A DNA stretch of 6,796 nucleotides from an uncultured Rickettsiales bacterium. Lineage in GTDB: Bacteria > Pseudomonadota > Alphaproteobacteria > Rickettsiales > UBA1997. Location: NCBI GenBank assembly GCA_951801155.1, contig CATOLK010000064.1, positions 1 to 6,796 of the forward strand, read 5' to 3'. The notes beneath the pieces were generated by a model. That model was given only the letters and a program-made list of their open reading frames with translations, had not been told where the DNA came from and made no database searches. Position numbers and translations under genes: made by a program. Within the stretch, counting starts at the first letter, position 1; the number at the start of each line of letters is the position of its first letter. Of this stretch, positions 6,431 through 6,796 are shown one piece after another.

Positions 6431-6796
6431 TTAAAAAGTAAAATTATGATTATTTAATGATTTTTTATATTCCAATAGTTTTAAATATTCTATCCCCATT
6501 TCTAAAATTCTAACAGCTTCTCTATTTTTTTCCTCAATCATTTCAAAATTACTATTTATAACACCAGCAATATTTTGTAATATTATTTTTATATTATCAT
6601 TGTTAATATTTTTCAATCCTTCTCCAACAATCTCAATTTTTTTATTTTTTTTAAAATAAGTTTCTATCTGTGCTTTTTGCGATTGAATATGTGGTTGATT
6701 TGTAACAAACACAATGTTTTGATTTAATATAGGATATTTTTCAAATAAAGTTTTTACAGTATCAACCGTATTTGCTCTTTTATAACTTACATTAAA
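6431..6796 (-). CDS. C-terminal part of an uncharacterised protein, possibly DUF218/YdcF-like
   Basis: An open frame enters from the right edge and ends at the TAA at 6433-6431, giving 121 residues of a protein whose start lies outside the window. The GTG at 6712 is not a convincing start, because the frame stays open and protein-like upstream (SYKRANTVDTVKTLFEKYP). The segment R-A-N-T-V-D-T-V, then an amphipathic helix, then a hydrophobic strand IVFVTNQPHIQSQKAQI recalls the central part of DUF218 (YdcF/SanA/ElyC-like) proteins, where a conserved Ser/Asn-Thr helix precedes a VTs-xxH-xxRa strand. The match is by eye and weak: the usual Arg after the His is replaced by Gln-Ser-Gln. The last ~70 residues are helical and carry no signature I know. 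It is convergent with the Sel1-repeat gene across a 25-bp gap. Confidence 0.6.
   Translation of the reverse strand, partial: FNVSYKRANTVDTVKTLFEKYPILNQNIVFVTNQPHIQSQKAQIETYFKKNKKIEIVGEGLKNINNDNIKIILQNIAGVINSNFEMIEEKNREAVRILEMGIEYLKLLEYKKSLNNHNFTF

Noticed and set aside
6431..6712. A complete 93-residue gene starting at GTG 6712
   Set aside because: The frame continues without a stop to the window edge with protein-like sequence, so the gene is more likely truncated by the window.

Overview
The window is strongly AT-rich (about a quarter G+C by eye). It looks like a piece of the chromosome of a host-associated, Gram-negative bacterium. The AT bias, an outer-membrane protein resembling autotransporters, and a large Sel1-repeat protein without a signal peptide together suggest an intracellular alphaproteobacterium of the Rickettsiales type. 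That placement is inference from gene content and base composition. The only housekeeping gene present, rsmA/ksgA, is incomplete and cannot fix the taxonomy without a tree.

Layout, left to right. (1) Positions 1-684, + strand: the 3' three quarters of rsmA (ksgA), the 16S rRNA dimethyladenosine transferase, with its 5' end outside the window. (2) Positions 685-854: a convergent intergenic gap holding a perfect 14-bp hairpin with a U-tract on the minus-strand side, a good intrinsic terminator. (3) Positions 855-2894, - strand: a 679-residue exported protein with a signal peptide, a coiled-coil passenger, a proline-rich hinge and a C-terminal beta-barrel ending in Phe, best read as an autotransporter-like surface protein. 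(4) Positions 2895-3180: a divergent, very AT-rich intergenic region with plausible sigma70-type promoters in both directions and two short perfect palindromes, each overlapping a candidate -35 box of the rightward gene. (5) Positions 3181-6405, + strand: a 1074-residue protein with five Sel1-like (TPR-like) repeats, a roughly 300-residue low-complexity linker and a roughly 525-residue C-terminal region I do not recognise. (6) Positions 6431-6796, - strand: the 3' part of a gene entering from the right edge, perhaps of the DUF218/YdcF-like type, ending 25 bp from the Sel1 gene in a tail-to-tail arrangement.

The notable part is the divergent pair in the middle: a surface coiled-coil autotransporter-like protein and a large Sel1-repeat protein share one 286-bp control region. 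Both are types of protein that host-associated bacteria use to contact or manipulate host cells. A joint role in host interaction is plausible but unproven. I see no CRISPR array, transposase, tRNA or rRNA in the window.
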